In this document: positions 61,092 through 64,000 of the stretch, one piece after another
How the letters are laid out: each line of letters begins with the position of its first letter
Numbering within the stretch: the first letter of the stretch is position 1
From: Mucilaginibacter dorajii
Lineage (GTDB): Bacteria; Bacteroidota; Bacteroidia; Sphingobacteriales; Sphingobacteriaceae
Length of the DNA stretch: 64,000 bases
NCBI RefSeq assembly: GCF_024808255.1
Contig: NZ_JANTYS010000003.1
Coordinates: 310,001 to 374,000, forward strand
Direction: 5' to 3'
Translations under genes and position numbers: made by a program
Notes under the pieces: generated by a model
Seen by the model: only the letters and a program-made list of their open reading frames with translations
The model's database searches: none
Told to the model about the DNA's origin: nothing

Positions 61092-63320
61092 ATGATCAGG
61101 AAGATCTTCACCATGTTATTTCTTTCGGCGGGCTTTTTAAGTGCGTCGGCACAGGATGTATCTTTGAGCAAGGGCTGGAAATTTGCCGTCGGCGATTCGG
61201 CGCAATGGGCATCCCCAACCTTTAACGACCAAAACTGGCAGGCTGCCAACCTTAATGAAACCTGGGAAAGCCAGGGCCATCCCAATTATGATGGTTTTGG
61301 CTGGTACCGCACCAAAGTGGTGATCCCATCAACATTAAAAGCTAATTCATTTTTAAAAGATAGCCTGCGCCTTAACCTGGGTAGTGTTGATGATAACGAC
61401 GAGGTTTATATGAACGGTAAGCTAATAGGTAAATATGGCGGCCATGGCGGCACTATTAAAGACGGCAACTATGGTGGCCGCTCGTACACCATTGCTGCAA
61501 ACAACCCCGCTATATTGTGGGATAAAGAAAACGTAATAGCCGTGCGGATATTTGATACCGGCGGTAATGGCGGCATGTACAGTACAGGGTTTGGCAGTTT
61601 GTTCAACATTACCATGGCCGATGTAATGGATCATGTAACGGTTAATACCGGTGCCGATTTTGAATATGGCGAAAACAACAGCCTCAACAAAAGCATTAAA
61701 CTGTTAACCACCAATAAGTACCTGTACACCGGTAAGCTGGCATTTAAAGTAACCGACCCGGAAAATGGCACCGTACTTTACGAAAAAACCAACGATGCCA
61801 ATTTCACCGGCGGCAAGCCATTTACCTATTCGTTTTCGATAGCGCGCCTGGCTAAAAAATCTTATACTATCACTTACACATTTACCGATGTAAAATCGGG
61901 TAAGTCAATAACACAAACCGAAACTACGCCGTATGTATTAACGCCGTATCCATCAGCAAAAGTAAAGATCAATGGTGCCGATGTGTTTGGTGCAAGGCCG
62001 GGCAATCCGTTCCTGTACCTGATCCCGGCATCTGGCAAAAGGCCGTTTGTTTATAAAGCAGATGGTTTGCCGGAAGGATTAAAGCTGGATGCCAACACAG
62101 GTGTTATAACAGGCGCTGTAGCGCAAAAAGGCGATTACCCGGTAACTTTTACCGTAAGCAATAAATTAGGCACTAAAACAAAGAAATTCACCATCAGTAT
62201 TGGCGACAACATTGGCCTTACACCTGCCCTGGGCTGGAACAGCTGGAATGCCTGGGGTTTGAGTGTTAACGACGAAAAGGTGCGCATCTCCGCACGTGCT
62301 ATGGCCGATAAACTGAGCCAGCATGGCTGGGCTTATATTAATATTGATGATGGATGGGAAGCAGAAAACCGCGCTGCTGATGGCAAAATTGTAGCCAACA
62401 GCAAGTTCCCGGATATGAAAGGCCTTACCGATTACGTGCATAGCCTGGGTTTACGCATGGGGATTTATTCATCGCCTGGTCCGCGTACCTGCGGTGGCTT
62501 TTTGGGCAGCTGGCAGCATGAAGACCAGGACGCCCAAACGTACGGCGACTGGGGTATCGACTACTTAAAATACGACTGGTGTTCATACTCGGACATTGCT
62601 CCAAAACCCGACCTTGCCGCTTTAAAGAAACCTTATGAGGTAATGCGCGGCTCGTTAGATAAAGTACACCGCGATATTATGTACAGTCTTTGCCAATACG
62701 GCTGGGGAGATGTTTGGAACTGGGGTGCCCAAATTGGCGGCAACAGCTGGCGAACTACAGGCGATATTGAAGATACCTGGCAAAGTATGTCGGGCATTGG
62801 TTTCAGGCAGGGTGCTGCGGCTCCGCACGCGCAGCCTGGTCACTTTAATGACCCTGATATGTTAGTGGTTGGTAAAGTAGGATGGGGGCCAAGCCTGCAT
62901 AATACCCGTTTAACTTATGATGAGCAATACACCCACATCAGTTTGTGGAGCCTGCTATCATCGCCTTTATTGATTGGCTGCGATATGGGCCACCTGGATG
63001 AGTTTACATTGAGCCTGCTTACCAATGATGAAGTGATCGCTATTGACCAGGACGCCTTGGGTAAAGCTGCCAGCCAGTACGTTAAAAAAGATGATTACCA
63101 GGTATGGGTGAAGGATTTGAAAGATGGCGGCAAAGCCATCGGCCTGTTCAATACATCTGATAAATACCAAACCATCAGCCTTGATAAAAACGATCCGGCG
63201 ATAAGCGCGTATACCAAATTCAGGGATGTTTGGCAGCAAAAATATATCATCACCACAGGCAAAACATTAACCGCTAAAGTAGCGCCGCATGGTGTTTTGC
63301 TGGTAAGGGTTGAAAAATAG
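61092..63320 (+). CDS. GH27 alpha-galactosidase with N-terminal carbohydrate-binding modules
   Basis: 742 residues, signal peptide ending ASAQ. Residues 25-190 form a GH2-type sugar-binding sandwich (KGWKFAVGD, WESQGHPNYDGFGWYRTKVVIP); 280-375 a putative-Ig (He_PIG) domain (PFLYLIPASGKRPFVYKADGLPEGLKLDANTGVITG). The GH27 barrel starts LTPALGWNSWNAWG; the nucleophile is D495 in YLKYDWCS, the acid/base Asp is in TTGDIEDTWQ, and ends with GHFNDPDMLVVGK. It should release alpha-galactose for galK. Downstream beta-sandwich completes it. Confidence 0.93.
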   Translation: MIRKIFTMLFLSAGFLSASAQDVSLSKGWKFAVGDSAQWASPTFNDQNWQAANLNETWESQGHPNYDGFGWYRTKVVIPSTLKANSFLKDSLRLNLGSVDDNDEVYMNGKLIGKYGGHGGTIKDGNYGGRSYTIAANNPAILWDKENVIAVRIFDTGGNGGMYSTGFGSLFNITMADVMDHVTVNTGADFEYGENNSLNKSIKLLTTNKYLYTGKLAFKVTDPENGTVLYEKTNDANFTGGKPFTYSFSIARLAKKSYTITYTFTDVKSGKSITQTETTPYVLTPYPSAKVKINGADVFGARPGNPFLYLIPASGKRPFVYKADGLPEGLKLDANTGVITGAVAQKGDYPVTFTVSNKLGTKTKKFTISIGDNIGLTPALGWNSWNAWGLSVNDEKVRISARAMADKLSQHGWAYINIDDGWEAENRAADGKIVANSKFPDMKGLTDYVHSLGLRMGIYSSPGPRTCGGFLGSWQHEDQDAQTYGDWGIDYLKYDWCSYSDIAPKPDLAALKKPYEVMRGSLDKVHRDIMYSLCQYGWGDVWNWGAQIGGNSWRTTGDIEDTWQSMSGIGFRQGAAAPHAQPGHFNDPDMLVVGKVGWGPSLHNTRLTYDEQYTHISLWSLLSSPLLIGCDMGHLDEFTLSLLTNDEVIAIDQDALGKAASQYVKKDDYQVWVKDLKDGGKAIGLFNTSDKYQTISLDKNDPAISAYTKFRDVWQQKYIITTGKTLTAKVAPHGVLLVRVEK

Positions 63321-63334
63321 ATTATCGTTTTCCA

Positions 63335-63365
63335 GACTTACGAAGTTTCAAAAACTTCGTAAGTC
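63335..63365. repeat. ACTTACGAAGT dyad, copy 2
   Basis: GACTTACGAAGTTT (63335-63348) and its complement (63352-63365) form a perfect 14-bp stem with a three-base loop between two convergent genes. Same dyad as at 14776-14808. Confidence 0.85.
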
Positions 63366-63382
63366 TTTCGATTACAGTAGTC

Positions 63383-64000
63383 CTACTTTAACGGGCTATC
63401 GTAATAATAAATAGGGGCAAATACACCTTCACTGGTGGTATAATACCCTTTGCCATCATTAGTAAATCCTATGGCTTCCCCTTGTTTCTCCATAGTATAA
63501 CGCAGTTCCTGCGGTTTTTTAACCATCACATCCCAGATATGCTCGCCCGGCCTGCGTTTCCAGTAGTATACCTTCTCGTAGCTTCTTAACAAAATCTGGG
63601 TTCCGTCTTTTGATATGTCGCCGGCGGTGATCCATTTAAAGGGCTTGAAGCCCGCGAAGAACAGTCTTGAACGTTTGGTAAGGGTAACCGTATCGTTGGC
63701 CTTAAAGCCGCTTAAAGGGGCTGTATATACGGTAACAGAATCGCTGCGCTTGCTCACTATGCAAAGCATTTTTTCAATAGGGTCAATCATCAGCGTTTCC
63801 GCGTCCCTTGGGCCATCGGGATATTTAAGATGCACCGGTACAGGTACGGCATGGGTAACGGTATCTAACGACCATAATTTACTTTCGGCAAACCTGTAAA
63901 CAGTGAGATATTTTCTGCTTGCATTATTATCACCTATGTCACCCAGGTAAACGTAGCTCCTGTTTTTTTGAGGCCCGGGACCTACAGCGATATCTTCACA
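63383..64000 (-). CDS. Propeller-like protein, N-terminus beyond right edge
   Basis: The open frame extends from the stop at 63383 to the right edge (206 codons seen). EDIAVGPGP, NRSYVYLGDIGDNNASRKYL, TVYRFAES and DAETLMIDPIEKMLCIVSKR, ISKDGTQILLRSYEKVYYWKR suggest a beta-propeller with repeated strands and calcium-type GDIGDN turns, as in extracellular Bacteroidota proteins related to SdiA-regulated or phytase-like propellers. The ATG-like GTG at 63835 is internal, not the start. Function unknown. Confidence 0.7.
   Translation of the reverse strand, partial: CEDIAVGPGPQKNRSYVYLGDIGDNNASRKYLTVYRFAESKLWSLDTVTHAVPVPVHLKYPDGPRDAETLMIDPIEKMLCIVSKRSDSVTVYTAPLSGFKANDTVTLTKRSRLFFAGFKPFKWITAGDISKDGTQILLRSYEKVYYWKRRPGEHIWDVMVKKPQELRYTMEKQGEAIGFTNDGKGYYTTSEGVFAPIYYYDSPLK

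Noticed and set aside
63383..63835. 150-aa protein starting at GTG 63835
   Set aside because: The frame continues uninterrupted to the right edge with coding character, so the GTG is internal.

Overview
The window looks like chromosomal DNA of a Sphingobacteriaceae bacterium (phylum Bacteroidota), most like Mucilaginibacter or Pedobacter. Reasons: promoters follow the Bacteroidota TAnnTTTG rule rather than sigma-70; ribosome-binding sites are mostly absent; many encoded families are typical of the phylum (head-GIN/DUF2807 proteins, GH127, MG2/plug-domain surface proteins, Bacteroidota-type PEP carboxylase, FUSC, DUF983, DUF1761); and intergenic palindromes of kinds typical of this group are abundant. 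There are no rRNA or tRNA genes, no CRISPR array, and no complete insertion sequence or prophage.

Layout. 1-7.1 kb: the start of a secreted glycoside hydrolase (cut by the left edge), an ABC exporter, a small lipoprotein, DUF983 with an AraC regulator, and a hybrid histidine kinase. 7.3-21.6 kb: two aldo/keto reductases, a FUSC protein, PEP carboxylase, an AhpD-like protein, Crp/Fnr and ArsR regulators (ArsR in an operon with an SRPBCC protein and a clear double operator), a TrmH-type methyltransferase and galactokinase. 22-32.6 kb: envelope and export proteins (MG2/plug protein, tandem lipoprotein paralogs, M28 peptidase, exported TIM-barrel protein, polytopic His-containing membrane protein). 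32.8-38.9 kb: a BlaI/M56 regulatory pair, two tandemly duplicated GIN-domain proteins plus a third GIN lipoprotein, and a dihaem cytochrome c. 39-46.4 kb: the housekeeping block tig-clpP-clpX, AMP nucleosidase, recR, a glycosyltransferase and an SDR. 46.5-52.2 kb: a Kir-type K+ channel and a trp operon (trpD-trpF-trpB-trpA) preceded by a three-Trp leader peptide and attenuator, then a TsaC/YciO protein. 52.4-58.5 kb: accessory DNA with a decayed outer-membrane protein gene, a TPR protein ending in a kinase-less DHp segment, and two PIN-type toxin-antitoxin modules. 58.6-63.3 kb: GH127 and GH27 glycosidases, then a propeller-like protein cut by the right edge. With galK at 17-18 kb the glycosidases fit use of arabinose/galactose-containing plant polysaccharides.

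The most unusual content lies between genes. (1) Three copies of a ~230-bp non-autonomous element with TIRs GGCTACTGTGTGTACACATC each sit inside the centre of another GC-rich palindrome; an uninterrupted paralog of one host palindrome is also present and shows the exact insertion site and target duplication. (2) At least eight different families of long imperfect palindromes built from reiterated 6-9-nt words (such as TTCATTGG, TATCAAGT, CAGTTTGC, GACTTTCC) occupy the 3' ends of genes. (3) The ends of the GC-rich palindromes often overlap or touch stop codons. These layers look like an insertion-within-palindrome system worth genome-wide study.
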